Notes under the pieces: generated by a model | Told to the model about the DNA's origin: nothing | The model's input: the letters and a program-made list of their open reading frames with translations, nothing else | Databases searched by the model: none | Assembly: GCA_947164965.1 (NCBI GenBank) | Contig: CAMUYR010000039.1 | Span: 1 to 32,351 of the forward strand | Direction of reading: 5' to 3' | Length of the DNA stretch: 32,351 bases | Source: an uncultured Prevotella sp. | GTDB lineage: Bacteria > Bacteroidota > Bacteroidia > Bacteroidales > Bacteroidaceae | In this document: piece by piece, positions 1-8,055 of the stretch | How the letters are laid out: every line of letters begins with the position of its first letter | Numbering within the stretch: position 1 is the stretch's first letter | Position numbers and translations under genes: made by a program

Positions 1-381
1 CAGGTAACCAGCATCATGCTGAACTCATTCCCCAAGTTCCAGGCTCGCGACCTGCCCGGCGTGAAGACTTATTTGGAGCGCAAGGGCGAGCTGCCTAAGG
101 GTCTGGTATTCGGTCTCGCTGCCATCATCACTTACTACAAGGGTGGCAAGCGTGCTGACGGCGTAGAGATTATCCCCAACGACGACGAGAAGATCATGGG
201 TCTGCTGAAGGAACTCTGGGCTACTGGCGACACTCAGAAGGTTGCTGACGGTGTACTTGGTGCAGAGTTTATCTGGGCTGAGGACCTGAACAAGGTAGCT
301 GGTCTGAACGCTATGGTAAAGCTGTTCCTCGACCTGATTCAGGACAAGGGTATGCTGGAGGCTGTGAAGACTATTCTCTAA
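1..381 (+). CDS. uxaB: Tagaturonate reductase (altronate oxidoreductase), C-terminal part
   Basis: The reading frame is open from base 1, so the gene starts outside the window; 126 residues remain. The visible part resembles the C-terminal domain of UxaB-type mannitol-dehydrogenase-family oxidoreductases, with runs such as LNSFPKFQARDLP and LPKGLVFGLAAIITYYKG. The family reduces D-tagaturonate to D-altronate with NADH in the cytoplasmic isomerase pathway for galacturonate, the main sugar of pectin. This fits the pectate lyase and pectin acetylesterase further along the window. The catalytic and nucleotide-binding parts are not visible, so the assignment rests on C-terminal resemblance only. 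The gene ends in TAA and is followed by a strong hairpin terminator. Confidence 0.82.
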   Translation, partial: QVTSIMLNSFPKFQARDLPGVKTYLERKGELPKGLVFGLAAIITYYKGGKRADGVEIIPNDDEKIMGLLKELWATGDTQKVADGVLGAEFIWAEDLNKVAGLNAMVKLFLDLIQDKGMLEAVKTIL

Positions 382-404
382 TAGTCTTTCCTATAACATC
401 AAAA

Positions 405-442
405 AAGAGGATATGTTTCGAACATATCCTCTTCTTTTTTTA
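405..442. terminator. Bidirectional intrinsic terminator between uxaB and rnfA
   Basis: A perfect 13-bp stem (405-417 with 421-433) has a TCG loop. It is flanked by an A-run on the left and a T-run on the right, so it can stop transcription from both the uxaB side and the convergent rnf operon. Confidence 0.9.
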
Positions 443-450
443 TGATTCTA

Positions 451-1053
451 TTAATCAAGTCCGAACAAAGTGCGCAAGCCACCGTCTACTCCAGAGAAAC
501 CCATGAAGGCCAAAGAAAGCAATCCGGCAGAAAGCATCACAATTGCCATACCACGCATTCCCTTAGGTATCGATACCAATTCCAGTTGCTCACGCATGCC
601 TGCAAAGACTGTCAAAGCCAAGCCGAAACCAATAGCCGTTGAGAAGGCATAAACCACACTCGACAGCAAATCATAGTCTTTCTGGATACAGAGAATGGCA
701 ACACCCAGCACAGCACAGTTGGTCGTAATAAGAGGCAGGAAGATACCCAGCGCCTGATAGAGTGCTGGTGATACTTTCTTCAGGATAATCTCTACCATCT
801 GAACCAGCGAGGCGATAACCAAGATAAATGCGATGGTCTGCAGATATTGCAAGCCGAAAGCATCGAGCACGAACTTCTGAACCAGCCATGTTACAATCGT
901 TGCCAATGTTAGCACAAAGGCTACTGCTGCCGACATACCGAGCGAGGTGTTAACTTTTTTCGATACACCAAGGAAAGGGCAAATACCCAGGAACTGCGAC
1001 AGAATGATATTGTTGACAAATATCGCGCTAATAAAAATCAATATATACTCCAT
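451..1053 (-). CDS. rnfA: Ion-translocating Rnf complex subunit A
   Basis: RnfA (RsxA) is an integral membrane subunit of the Rnf complex, which couples electron flow between reduced ferredoxin and NAD+ to sodium or proton movement across the inner membrane. The 200-residue length matches the family. The protein is almost wholly hydrophobic with about six membrane segments, and the N-terminal stretch NNIILSQFLGICPFLGVSKK carries the conserved cysteine of this family. It is homologous to RnfE and closes the operon. It begins 3 bases after rnfE and ends shortly before the bidirectional hairpin shared with uxaB. Confidence 0.96.
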   Translation of the reverse strand: MEYILIFISAIFVNNIILSQFLGICPFLGVSKKVNTSLGMSAAVAFVLTLATIVTWLVQKFVLDAFGLQYLQTIAFILVIASLVQMVEIILKKVSPALYQALGIFLPLITTNCAVLGVAILCIQKDYDLLSSVVYAFSTAIGFGLALTVFAGMREQLELVSIPKGMRGMAIVMLSAGLLSLAFMGFSGVDGGLRTLFGLD

Positions 1054-1056
1054 AAC

Positions 1057-1638
1057 TTAACCTCTTATTTTATTAACGATTGCAATGAGGAATCCCAGCA
1101 TAATGAAAGCACCCGGAGGCAACACAAAGAGCAGAATGTTGTAGGTTTCAGGCAGAAGTGTAACACCGAAAACAGAACCTGAACCTAACACCTCGCGGCA
1201 AATACCCAGTAATGTAAGACCAATGGTAAAACCAAGTCCGATACCTATGCCGTCAAACAATGAAGCAACGGGAGAATTCTTAGAAGCAAAACCCTCCGCA
1301 CGTCCCAGAATGATACAGTTCACAACAATCAGCGGGATGAACAGTCCAAGAGCAGCATCGATATCTGGCAGATATGCTTTAATTACTAACTGAAGAATGG
1401 TCACAAAGGCTGCAATGACCACAATAAACACAGGGATGCGAACCTTGTCAGGTGTGATACTCTTCAAACATGAAATCACAAAGTTGGTACAGATAAGCAC
1501 AGCCATCGTAGCCAGTCCCATCGACATACCATTCATAGCAGAAGTGGTAGTAGCCAGCGTCGGACACATACCGAGCATCAAGACGAACGTAGGATTCTCC
1601 TTGACGATACCATTCTTAATAATATCTACGTAATTCAT
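1057..1638 (-). CDS. rnfE: Rnf complex subunit E
   Basis: RnfE is the membrane partner of RnfA; the two related subunits pack with opposite topology and together hold an iron-sulfur centre in the membrane. The 193 residues contain about six hydrophobic segments. The N-terminal region reads KNGIVKENPTFVLMLGMCPT, with the conserved cysteine before a proline-threonine, as in the family. The start codon overlaps the end of rnfG by 4 bases and rnfA follows after 3 bases, which suggests translational coupling within one transcript. Confidence 0.96.
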   Translation of the reverse strand: MNYVDIIKNGIVKENPTFVLMLGMCPTLATTTSAMNGMSMGLATMAVLICTNFVISCLKSITPDKVRIPVFIVVIAAFVTILQLVIKAYLPDIDAALGLFIPLIVVNCIILGRAEGFASKNSPVASLFDGIGIGLGFTIGLTLLGICREVLGSGSVFGVTLLPETYNILLFVLPPGAFIMLGFLIAIVNKIRG

Positions 1639-2276
1639 ACATTGTCCTCCTTCTCATTGTTATCTTGTTTCGTTGCGCCGCTTTCAGCATCTACAGGCGT
1701 TACCTTGTAGGCACTATAAGCTTGATTGACAGCCTTCAAGAAGGCACGCGAGGTAATGGTCGAAGCGGTGATGGCATCTACTTGTCCGCCGTCCTTCGAT
1801 ACGGTCAGAGGCTCGGCAGGTGACTTTCCGATGATATCACCCTTCTGACCCTTCTGGAACCATTGGTCTGCCTTGGCGCCCAATCCAGGAGTTTCAGCAT
1901 GCTCTAAAAGAGTATAGCCTAAAATCTTGCCCTCGGGATCGAAACCGACAAGCACTTTCAGGTCACCGCCAAATCCACCAGTTGTTGACTCAACAGCAGC
2001 ACCAAGATCTTTTCCTTGAGCATCTTGTACCTGATAGATGGTGAAGATCATTTCCTTACCTTTAGCATCGTTTTGCTTAACTTCATCAGTCTTGGCGACT
2101 TTAAGCTCATCGACACACATCACAGTCTTGATACCGTCAGCCAAAGCCTTAGCTTTCTGTTCGTTGATGGGTCCCTCGGTGAGATGATTCACAAAAGCGA
2201 GGACACCACCCATAATTACTGCCACTCCTGTGAGTACCAGCAACATATTCGTAAGTGATGATTCTAGTTTTTTCAT
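1635..2276 (-). CDS. rnfG: Rnf complex subunit G (covalent flavoprotein)
   Basis: RnfG is a single-span protein with a periplasmic FMN-binding domain; FMN is attached covalently to a threonine by ApbE. One N-terminal membrane segment is visible at about residues 10-28 (LLVLTGVAVIMGGVLAFV). The soluble domain contains LLEHAETPGLGAKAD, typical of FMN-binding domains, and DAITASTITSRAF, which fits the Dxx(S/T)(G/A)(S/T)T flavinylation consensus. The C-terminus is hydrophilic and rich in D, E and N. The length of 213 residues is normal. No apbE gene lies in the window, so the flavin transferase must be encoded elsewhere. Confidence 0.95.
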   Translation of the reverse strand: MKKLESSLTNMLLVLTGVAVIMGGVLAFVNHLTEGPINEQKAKALADGIKTVMCVDELKVAKTDEVKQNDAKGKEMIFTIYQVQDAQGKDLGAAVESTTGGFGGDLKVLVGFDPEGKILGYTLLEHAETPGLGAKADQWFQKGQKGDIIGKSPAEPLTVSKDGGQVDAITASTITSRAFLKAVNQAYSAYKVTPVDAESGATKQDNNEKEDNV

Positions 2277-2282
2277 AACGTC

Positions 2283-3281
2283 TTACTTTTTTGCAGGCAC
2301 TTCACCGAAGCGCTTGGGTTTAACATACATATTAATAATAGGTGTAAATGCATTCATAATCAGAATGGCGAACGACATTCCTTCAGGATAAGCTCCCCAG
2401 TTACGGATAACTACTGTGAGGAAACCGATGGCTACACCATAAATAAGCTGACCTTTAGCCGTCATCGGGCTCGTTACATAGTCGGTAGCCATGAAGATAG
2501 CGCCGAGCATCAAGCCACCAGAGAGACAAACGCTAACGGGATCAGCATAGACAGGATTAGCCAGATGCATCAATCCGCTAAACACAAATACCGTTGCGAT
2601 GATAGATACTGGAATATGCCATGTGATAATCTTCTTCCAAAGCATGTATGCAAGACCTATCAACAGAGCTACTGCACAGATTTCACCCATTGCACCAGCA
2701 CCGTCAGGATGGTTGCCCAAGAAGAGGTCGAGCGATGATGGAAGCTGATCCAGAATACTGGCATCGCCTTCCTTAATAGCTTGCTTCATGAGTGCCAAAG
2801 GAGTAGCACCAGTCTCGGCATCCAGATAACTGGTCAGCTGGCCAACCTTAGGCCAAGTGGTCATCTGAGCAGGGAATGCTACCAGCAGGGCAGCACGACC
2901 AACGAGAGCAGGATTGAAGAGATTATTACCCAAACCTCCAAACGGCATCTTTCCAAGACCAATGGCAAACAAAGCACCGATGATGATAATCCAGATTGGG
3001 AGATTGGATGGCAAATTGAAGCCGAGCAACAAACCAGTAAGAACGGCAGAACCGTCACAGATAGTTGTACGCTCGTTCTTCAGCATAAACTTATTGATAG
3101 CCCACTCGAAAAGCACGCAGGCCGCTACGCTCGTCGCACAGACTATGGCTGAGCCCAGTCCGAAGAAATAGAACGACACGAGCAGCGCAGGCAGCAGGGC
3201 GATGATAACGCCGTACATATTGCGCTCGACGGTGTCAGTTCCGTGTGCGTGAGGCGAAAGTGATACAATTAATTTTCCCAT
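2283..3281 (-). CDS. rnfD: Rnf complex subunit D (membrane flavoprotein)
   Basis: RnfD is the large membrane subunit carrying a second covalent FMN, homologous to NqrB. The 332 residues include about nine hydrophobic segments. The segment GKMPFGGLGNNLFNPALVGRA matches the conserved family core, and DAETGATPLALMK contains the TGAT site where the flavin phosphate bonds to a threonine. Start MGKLIVSLSPHAHG is typical for the family. It lies 32 bases after rnfC and 6 bases before rnfG in the same operon. Confidence 0.96.
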   Translation of the reverse strand: MGKLIVSLSPHAHGTDTVERNMYGVIIALLPALLVSFYFFGLGSAIVCATSVAACVLFEWAINKFMLKNERTTICDGSAVLTGLLLGFNLPSNLPIWIIIIGALFAIGLGKMPFGGLGNNLFNPALVGRAALLVAFPAQMTTWPKVGQLTSYLDAETGATPLALMKQAIKEGDASILDQLPSSLDLFLGNHPDGAGAMGEICAVALLIGLAYMLWKKIITWHIPVSIIATVFVFSGLMHLANPVYADPVSVCLSGGLMLGAIFMATDYVTSPMTAKGQLIYGVAIGFLTVVIRNWGAYPEGMSFAILIMNAFTPIINMYVKPKRFGEVPAKK

Positions 3282-3313
3282 TGTATATTTACTTTTTAAC
3301 TGTTTTTCCTTTA

Positions 3314-4693
3314 TTACTTTTTAGGTGCTGCAGCTGCCGCTCTAGCTCTGATTATACCCATAACCGTCGACTTAGCCTGGCGGATATTGTCGAGCAAAGG
3401 ACGATGAGCAGGACACGTGAACTGACATGAGCCACACTCGATACAACTGACAACCTCTTCCTGTTCAGCACGCTCCCAGTTCTTGACAGCAGCGAGCTTG
3501 GCCAGCAAGTAAGGTTCGAGCCCCATCGGACAAGCGCTGACACATTTGGCACAACGGATACAAGGATTAGGCTCCTTGCGGAAAGCCTCTTCACCGGAAA
3601 TGATGGTCACCGAGTTAGTACCCTTACAAATTGGCACCTCAGTAGAAGTCAGCGCTTTACCCATCATCGGACCGCCAGCCAACAGTTTGTTGTCGCCCTC
3701 GGGCATTCCGCCACAAGCATCAATCAGGTCCTTCATCGGCGTTCCCATGCGAACGAGGAAGTTGCCTGGATTCTGCAGACGCTTACCAGTCACGGTGGTG
3801 TAGCGCTCAAACAAAGGCTTGCGTTTCATCACCGCCTCGTAGACAGCAAATGCCGTTCCGACGTTCTGCACGATAGCGCCGACGTTGACAGGAATTGCGG
3901 GAGGTGCAGGCACCTGACGACGGATCACAGCATCAACCAGCTGCTTCTCACCACCCTGCGGGTAACGCTGTTTCAAGGGCACTACCTCTACACTATATTC
4001 GGTTCCCCCGAATACCTCAGCGCACTTCTGCGTCAGCAGTTCGATAGCGGGCATCTTGTTGGTTTCAATACCAATATAACCAGTAGTTACCTTGGCACCC
4101 TTCATCAACAACTCCAGACCAACAAGAATCTCGTCAGCGTGTTCCATCATCAGACGGAAGTCAGCTGTAATATAAGGTTCACACTCTACGGCGTTGATGA
4201 TAACGCACTCGGCCTTGGCCGTTGGCGGCGGACACAGTTTGATGAAAGTGGGGAAGCAAGCGCCACCCATACCTACGACACCAGCCGTCTTGATACGCTC
4301 GACGATCTCTTCAGGTGTCAGTTCGGGATGATCCTTCACCAGTTCCAGTTTATCAGAGCGGTCGATGGATTCTTCCCACTCGTCGCCTTCAACGTTAATA
4401 ATAATCACGGGCTTGCGGTAGCCGGTAGCATCGATGGCGGTATCAATCTTGAAAACTGTACCACTAACACTCGAATAGATAGGAGCAGATACAAAACCAC
4501 TAGCTTCGGCAATCATCGTGCCAACCTTCACCTTGTCACCTTTTGCTACAACGGGCTTGGCTGGAGCGCCAATATGCTGTCCCAATGGGAAAATGGCCTG
4601 CTTTGGCAGGGCAGCCACCTGAGTCACAGCCTCGTGAGTCAGCTTATTTTCTTCGGGGTGAACACCACCGATTCTAAAAGTTCTTACGTTCAT
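3314..4693 (-). CDS. rnfC: Rnf complex subunit C (NADH-side Fe-S flavoprotein)
   Basis: RnfC is the peripheral cytoplasmic subunit that exchanges electrons with NAD(H). Visible features in order: the N-terminal domain (FRIGGVHPEENK); a barrel-sandwich region around residues 30-100; the complex-I 51-kDa-like flavin and NAD domain with GVVGMGGACFPTFIK; and two C-terminal 4Fe-4S motifs, CIRCAKCVSACP and CIECGSCQFTCP. The tail is alanine-rich and short, unlike the long repeat tails of some gammaproteobacterial RnfC proteins. The length is 459 residues. The gene overlaps rnfB by 4 bases (ATGA), pointing to coupled translation. Confidence 0.97.
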   Translation of the reverse strand: MNVRTFRIGGVHPEENKLTHEAVTQVAALPKQAIFPLGQHIGAPAKPVVAKGDKVKVGTMIAEASGFVSAPIYSSVSGTVFKIDTAIDATGYRKPVIIINVEGDEWEESIDRSDKLELVKDHPELTPEEIVERIKTAGVVGMGGACFPTFIKLCPPPTAKAECVIINAVECEPYITADFRLMMEHADEILVGLELLMKGAKVTTGYIGIETNKMPAIELLTQKCAEVFGGTEYSVEVVPLKQRYPQGGEKQLVDAVIRRQVPAPPAIPVNVGAIVQNVGTAFAVYEAVMKRKPLFERYTTVTGKRLQNPGNFLVRMGTPMKDLIDACGGMPEGDNKLLAGGPMMGKALTSTEVPICKGTNSVTIISGEEAFRKEPNPCIRCAKCVSACPMGLEPYLLAKLAAVKNWERAEQEEVVSCIECGSCQFTCPAHRPLLDNIRQAKSTVMGIIRARAAAAAPKK

Positions 4694-5559
4694 GCTTGTT
4701 CCTCCTTCTCTTCTTTTTGTTCAACAGGTTTAGGTGCAGGGAAGTTCACAGCGTGAATAGCACCAGTAGGACATACTGCTACGCACTTGCGACAGATACG
4801 GCACTTCTCGTGATCGATGTAGCAGACATTGTTTTCAACCTTTATGGCCTCAAACTTACACTCCTTCTCACACTTGCCACAACCGATACAAGCAGCCTTA
4901 CATGCCTTCATGGCAACAGGGCCCTTGTCTTTGTTGACACAAGAAACGAACACTCTCCTACCCTTCGGTCCCTTCTTGCGAAGTTCGATGATGTTACGCG
5001 GACAAGCCTTCACACAAGCTCCGCACGAAGTACACTTCTCCTCATCGACCTCAGGCAGGCCTGTTTCGGGATTCATGTGAATGGCATCGAACTGGCAGGC
5101 AGCGACACAATCGCCACAACCCAAGCAGCCAAAACCGCAGGCCGTCTCACCAGCACCGCAAGAGTTCATAGCTGCACAAGTGCGCAGTCCGCTGTACTCT
5201 GCAATCTTCGGACGCAAAGCACATGTTCCGTTACAACGCACAACGGCAACCTTCGGCTCACCATTGGCAATGGCCATACCCAGAAGGTCGGCCACTTTAC
5301 CCATCACTTCTTGTCCGCCCACGGGACACATCAGGCCGTCAAGGCTACCAGCATCGGCACCTTTGACCAGGGCGTCAGCCAATCCACCACAACCTGCGAA
5401 ACCACATCCGCCGCAGTTAGCACCCGGCAACTGCTCGGTCACCTGAGCAATTCGGGGGTCCTCATAGACAGCGAACTTCTTGGAGCAGACATACAGCACG
5501 AGGGCGGCAATCAGTCCGATAGCGCCCAGCACTAATACTGCAATCAAAATGAAATTCAT
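4690..5559 (-). CDS. rnfB: Rnf complex subunit B (ferredoxin-side Fe-S protein)
   Basis: RnfB receives electrons from reduced ferredoxin (or flavodoxin) on the cytoplasmic face. It has one N-terminal membrane segment (residues 1-27), then a four-cysteine Fe-S domain (NCGGCGFAGCGG with a later CPVGG), then several ferredoxin-type 4Fe-4S motifs (CGDCVAACQ, CTSCGACVKACP, CIGCGKCEKEC, CRICRKCVAVCP). The tail is acidic and rich in lysine and glutamate. At 289 residues it belongs to the longer, multi-cluster RnfB type of anaerobes rather than the short Escherichia coli type. It lies 32 bases after rseC. Confidence 0.97.
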   Translation of the reverse strand: MNFILIAVLVLGAIGLIAALVLYVCSKKFAVYEDPRIAQVTEQLPGANCGGCGFAGCGGLADALVKGADAGSLDGLMCPVGGQEVMGKVADLLGMAIANGEPKVAVVRCNGTCALRPKIAEYSGLRTCAAMNSCGAGETACGFGCLGCGDCVAACQFDAIHMNPETGLPEVDEEKCTSCGACVKACPRNIIELRKKGPKGRRVFVSCVNKDKGPVAMKACKAACIGCGKCEKECKFEAIKVENNVCYIDHEKCRICRKCVAVCPTGAIHAVNFPAPKPVEQKEEKEEQA

Positions 5560-5591
5560 AGTTTAAAAAATATTTGTTTTAGTTTGTTCTA

Positions 5592-6002
5592 TTATTCTAT
5601 TGTAAACGACAGTTGCTCTCTCAATTTATTGCGCTGCGTCCAGATGATCAGATAATAAGGTACAAGCGCCAACAGAGCAGAGATGGCTGCCAGTCCCTCG
5701 TTCTTCGTGAACCACAGGACACCTATTAATACCACAATGAGCACCACAAAGGGAAGTCCGAATGCCCACAGGAGCGCACGCGCAGCTACTTGTCCGGAAG
5801 TAGATACCGTCACCGTCTGTCCCAACGTGTATGACGTAGCGTCCACGTTTTGCACATCGATGATTTTCTCCTTCTTTTCAGCGGCATTGCAATAGCCGGC
5901 AACCTTACAGGCAGCACAAGCAGAAGTCTGGACAATACGCACTTTTACGTTATTGCCCTGAATTTCTTCAATAACCCCCGAATGACTTATTTTAGTACCC
6001 AT
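5592..6002 (-). CDS. rseC: RseC/MucC-family protein heading the rnf operon
   Basis: A 136-residue protein with an N-terminal cytoplasmic domain carrying a cysteine cluster (CAACKVAGYC), followed by two adjacent hydrophobic helices and a basic end. This is the RseC/MucC layout, a family often found beside rnf/rsx genes and linked to the SoxR-reducing system in enterobacteria. I chose ATG 6002 as start: a longer frame opening at TTG 6032 would begin inside the TACCTTTG -7 promoter box. The exact function in Bacteroidales is not established. The protein may help assemble or regulate Rnf. Confidence 0.88.
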   Translation of the reverse strand: MGTKISHSGVIEEIQGNNVKVRIVQTSACAACKVAGYCNAAEKKEKIIDVQNVDATSYTLGQTVTVSTSGQVAARALLWAFGLPFVVLIVVLIGVLWFTKNEGLAAISALLALVPYYLIIWTQRNKLREQLSFTIE

Positions 6003-6029
6003 TAATTTGCTATCTCGAGTTTGCAAATG

Positions 6030-6037
6030 CAAAGGTA
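6030..6037 (-). promoter_or_regulatory. -7 promoter box for rseC-rnfBCDGEA
   Basis: TACCTTTG on the minus strand is a perfect match to the Bacteroidetes TAnnTTTG box, 27 bases upstream of the chosen rseC start. No good TTTG -33 box was found at the usual spacing. Confidence 0.7.
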
Positions 6038-6098
6038 CATATTATTTATGAATAATAAGGTATAAAAAGGCAGTTTTTTGAAAAAAAAGTCGTAATCG

Positions 6099-6130
6099 TT
6101 TGCAATTATCCATTCTTTTTCTTACTTTTG
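6099..6130 (+). promoter_or_regulatory. Promoter of the acidic hypothetical gene
   Basis: TTTG at 6099-6102 and TACTTTTG at 6123-6130 are 20 bases apart, the spacing expected for -33 and -7 elements in Bacteroidetes. The start codon follows 25 bases after the -7 box. Confidence 0.8.
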
Positions 6131-6155
6131 TATCGTCTTAACAATAAAAATAATA

Positions 6156-6596
6156 ATGAAAGCAACAGAACAGACCTTGCAAGAGTTGGAACGTGCACTC
6201 AGAAAAGTCACAGAGAAATTTCCTGTTTCAGAAGAAGCAACACAAATGACTGACATTCATCTTCGCGTCAATCAGGAGACTGGCGAACTGCTGGCCTTCG
6301 ACGACGACGATACGGAAATCAACCGATGTGTCATCGAACAGTGGATTGACAATAAGGACGATGATTTCTTTCAGCAGGTTTCCACCGTTCTGAGAAGCAT
6401 CCTCAACAAGCAGAAAGACATTATTGAGAACCTGTCTATTCTGAAGCCCTACTCGTTTGTCCTGGAAAACGACGATAAGGAGCCTGTTGCCGAGCTCTAC
6501 GTGGTTGATGACGATACCATCATTATCGACGAAGAACTCATGGCCGGCCTGGATAAAGACCTTGATGAGTTCTTCGAGAATCTGCTGAAAGAATAA
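6156..6596 (+). CDS. Acidic conserved-type hypothetical protein
   Basis: I do not recognise a named family. The 146-residue product is very acidic, with aspartate runs (FDDDDTE, NKDDDFF, VVDDDTIIIDEEL) and a C-terminal EFFENLLKE. It has no signal peptide, membrane segment or cysteine cluster. The alternation of predicted helix and strand suggests a small folded cytoplasmic protein. Codon use matches the neighbours and a good promoter precedes it, so the gene is real. It is convergent with the glucosaminidase gene, with only 3 bases between the two stop codons and no separate terminator. Confidence 0.85.
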   Translation: MKATEQTLQELERALRKVTEKFPVSEEATQMTDIHLRVNQETGELLAFDDDDTEINRCVIEQWIDNKDDDFFQQVSTVLRSILNKQKDIIENLSILKPYSFVLENDDKEPVAELYVVDDDTIIIDEELMAGLDKDLDEFFENLLKE

Positions 6597-6599
6597 TTC

Positions 6600-7505
6600 T
6601 TATCTCAGTTTCAGTTTGTCGCCTACCTGAATGACATAGTAAGGAGGCAGATCGTTCATCTTGTAAAGTCTCTTCAGCCTGATACCATATTTCTGCGAGA
6701 TTGAATACATCGACTCTCCTTCGCGGACATAGTGCAGACGACCCTTGTAGTCCTTGGGAGCCTTGCGGCGTTTTTTCTGCAGCCATACCATCTCACCTTC
6801 CTCTAACTGGTCGTTCTTATCACGTTCATTAAATTTGGCCAGTTTACGATATGAGATGTCCATGTCTTCACCAATCTTTCTGAACGTATCTCCCTTACGT
6901 GCAACGACATAGTAGTTTTTATTAAACTGAAATACGCGTCGGATCGGACCGTTCTGACGCATCTGTTCCAATTGGTATTTGTCAAACTTGTGCTCCGTGT
7001 CGTAGCGATGCAGTTTATAGAGCTGGATGATGTCAATCAGCCGCTCGGCATAAGTAGGCAGCGTAGCATAACCGCAGGCCTTCAGTCCTTTTGCCCAACC
7101 TTTATAGTCGGTATGTTTCAGTTTAAAGAGACTGCTGTACCGACGGCTGGAGGACAGGAACACAGAATGGTCTAAGTAACTTTCGTAGGCATTGTCGTAG
7201 GCTCTGAAGCATTCGTTGCGCTCATCGTCATCATGATACGATTTACGCCCTGTCCAACCATGACACTTGATGCCGAAGTGGTTGTTGGCCTTCCGCGCCA
7301 GCTCGCTCTTTCCTGCTCCAGATTCCAAGACGCCTTGCGCCAGCGTGATACTAGCTGGAATACCATATTTCAGCATTTGCTCGATGGCCACGTCTTTGTA
7401 GACATCAAAATATTCTTGGTAGCTGCTATTCCACTTAATCTGCTGGGCAGAAAGCTGAATAATCGCTAAAAATGCACCCAAAAACGTAAATATATACCGT
7501 TTCAT
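6600..7505 (-). CDS. Secreted glucosaminidase with two LysM domains
   Basis: An N-terminal signal peptide (MKRYIFTFLGAFLAIIQLSAQ) is followed by a GH73-type N-acetylglucosaminidase domain at about residues 28-170. Its markers are GIPASITLAQGVLESGAGKS (the family glutamate), NNHFGIKC, and the tyrosine-rich YKGWAKGLKACGYAT. Two LysM peptidoglycan-binding modules follow at roughly 204-250 (YYVVARKGDTFRKIGEDM) and 258-301 (HYVREGESMYSISQKYGI). The protein should cut the glycan chain of peptidoglycan in the periplasm or outer envelope. Family members assist cell separation or wall turnover. Length and domain order are usual for Bacteroidales. Confidence 0.93.
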   Translation of the reverse strand: MKRYIFTFLGAFLAIIQLSAQQIKWNSSYQEYFDVYKDVAIEQMLKYGIPASITLAQGVLESGAGKSELARKANNHFGIKCHGWTGRKSYHDDDERNECFRAYDNAYESYLDHSVFLSSSRRYSSLFKLKHTDYKGWAKGLKACGYATLPTYAERLIDIIQLYKLHRYDTEHKFDKYQLEQMRQNGPIRRVFQFNKNYYVVARKGDTFRKIGEDMDISYRKLAKFNERDKNDQLEEGEMVWLQKKRRKAPKDYKGRLHYVREGESMYSISQKYGIRLKRLYKMNDLPPYYVIQVGDKLKLR

Positions 7506-7525
7506 AAACTTTTATTTGCTTTTAT

Positions 7526-7557
7526 TTTGCAAAAGTACGGAAAAATACTTATATTTG
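7526..7557 (+). promoter_or_regulatory. Promoter of cdd
   Basis: TTTG at 7526-7529 and TATATTTG at 7550-7557 are separated by 20 bases, a full match to the Bacteroidetes promoter pattern. The cdd start lies 19 bases downstream. Confidence 0.85.
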
Positions 7558-7560
7558 CAA
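7530..7560 (-). promoter_or_regulatory. Promoter of the glucosaminidase gene
   Basis: Minus-strand TACTTTTG (7530-7537) matches the -7 consensus. A weak GTTG lies 20 bases upstream (7558-7560 plus 7561). The site overlaps the divergent cdd promoter. Confidence 0.65.
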
Positions 7561-7576
7561 CAAAAATCTGAATATT

Positions 7577-8050
7577 ATGAAAGAAAAGGTATTGAAATCT
7601 ACCATTCAGGTCGCTCAAATGGACGAGCTTCCTGATGTAGAACGTGAATTGCTGGAGATGGCCATCGAAGGAACCAACCGTTCCTACGCCCCCTACTCTC
7701 ATTTTCATGTGGGTGCTGCCATCCTGCTTGAAAACGGCATTAAGTTTATTGGTTGCAACCAGGAGAATGCCGCTTTCCCCGCTGGCATTTGTGCTGAGCG
7801 CTCTGCCATCTTTGCTGCCGGTGCTCAATATCCTGACCAACCCATTCTGATGCTGGCTATTGCCGCTCGTAATGAAAAGGGCGAATTGGTTGACGAGCCC
7901 GTCAGTCCTTGTGGCACCTGTCGTCAGGTTATCATCGAAACAGAAACCCGTTTCAAGCATCCTGTACGCATCTTGTTGTATGGAAAGAAATGCGTCTATA
8001 TCGTAGACGGCATCCATCAGCTCATGCCGCTTTCCTTTACTGAATTCTAG
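7577..8050 (+). CDS. cdd: Cytidine deaminase
   Basis: Cytidine deaminase hydrolyses cytidine and deoxycytidine to uridine and deoxyuridine in pyrimidine salvage. The 157-residue protein has the zinc-site motifs of the tetrameric class: substrate loop SYAPYSHFHVGAAI, CAERSA (zinc ligand cysteine plus catalytic glutamate), and PCGTCRQ (two further zinc cysteines). The tail beyond the core is short. The gene is convergent with the TetR gene, and their stop codons overlap inside a 14-bp palindrome at 8042-8055. Confidence 0.97.
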   Translation: MKEKVLKSTIQVAQMDELPDVERELLEMAIEGTNRSYAPYSHFHVGAAILLENGIKFIGCNQENAAFPAGICAERSAIFAAGAQYPDQPILMLAIAARNEKGELVDEPVSPCGTCRQVIIETETRFKHPVRILLYGKKCVYIVDGIHQLMPLSFTEF

Positions 8051-8055
8051 AATTC
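8042..8055. repeat. Perfect palindrome shared by two stop codons
   Basis: GAATTCTAGAATTC is its own reverse complement. Read either way it encodes Glu-Phe-stop, so cdd and the convergent TetR gene end with the same residues and overlapping TAG codons. Confidence 0.9.

Noticed and set aside
4696..5535. Plus-strand frame of 279 codons opposite rnfB
   Set aside because: It is antisense to a cysteine-rich ferredoxin-type protein with all motifs intact.
5592..6032. Longer rseC start at TTG 6032
   Set aside because: The codon lies inside the TACCTTTG promoter box, so the RNA would start downstream of it.
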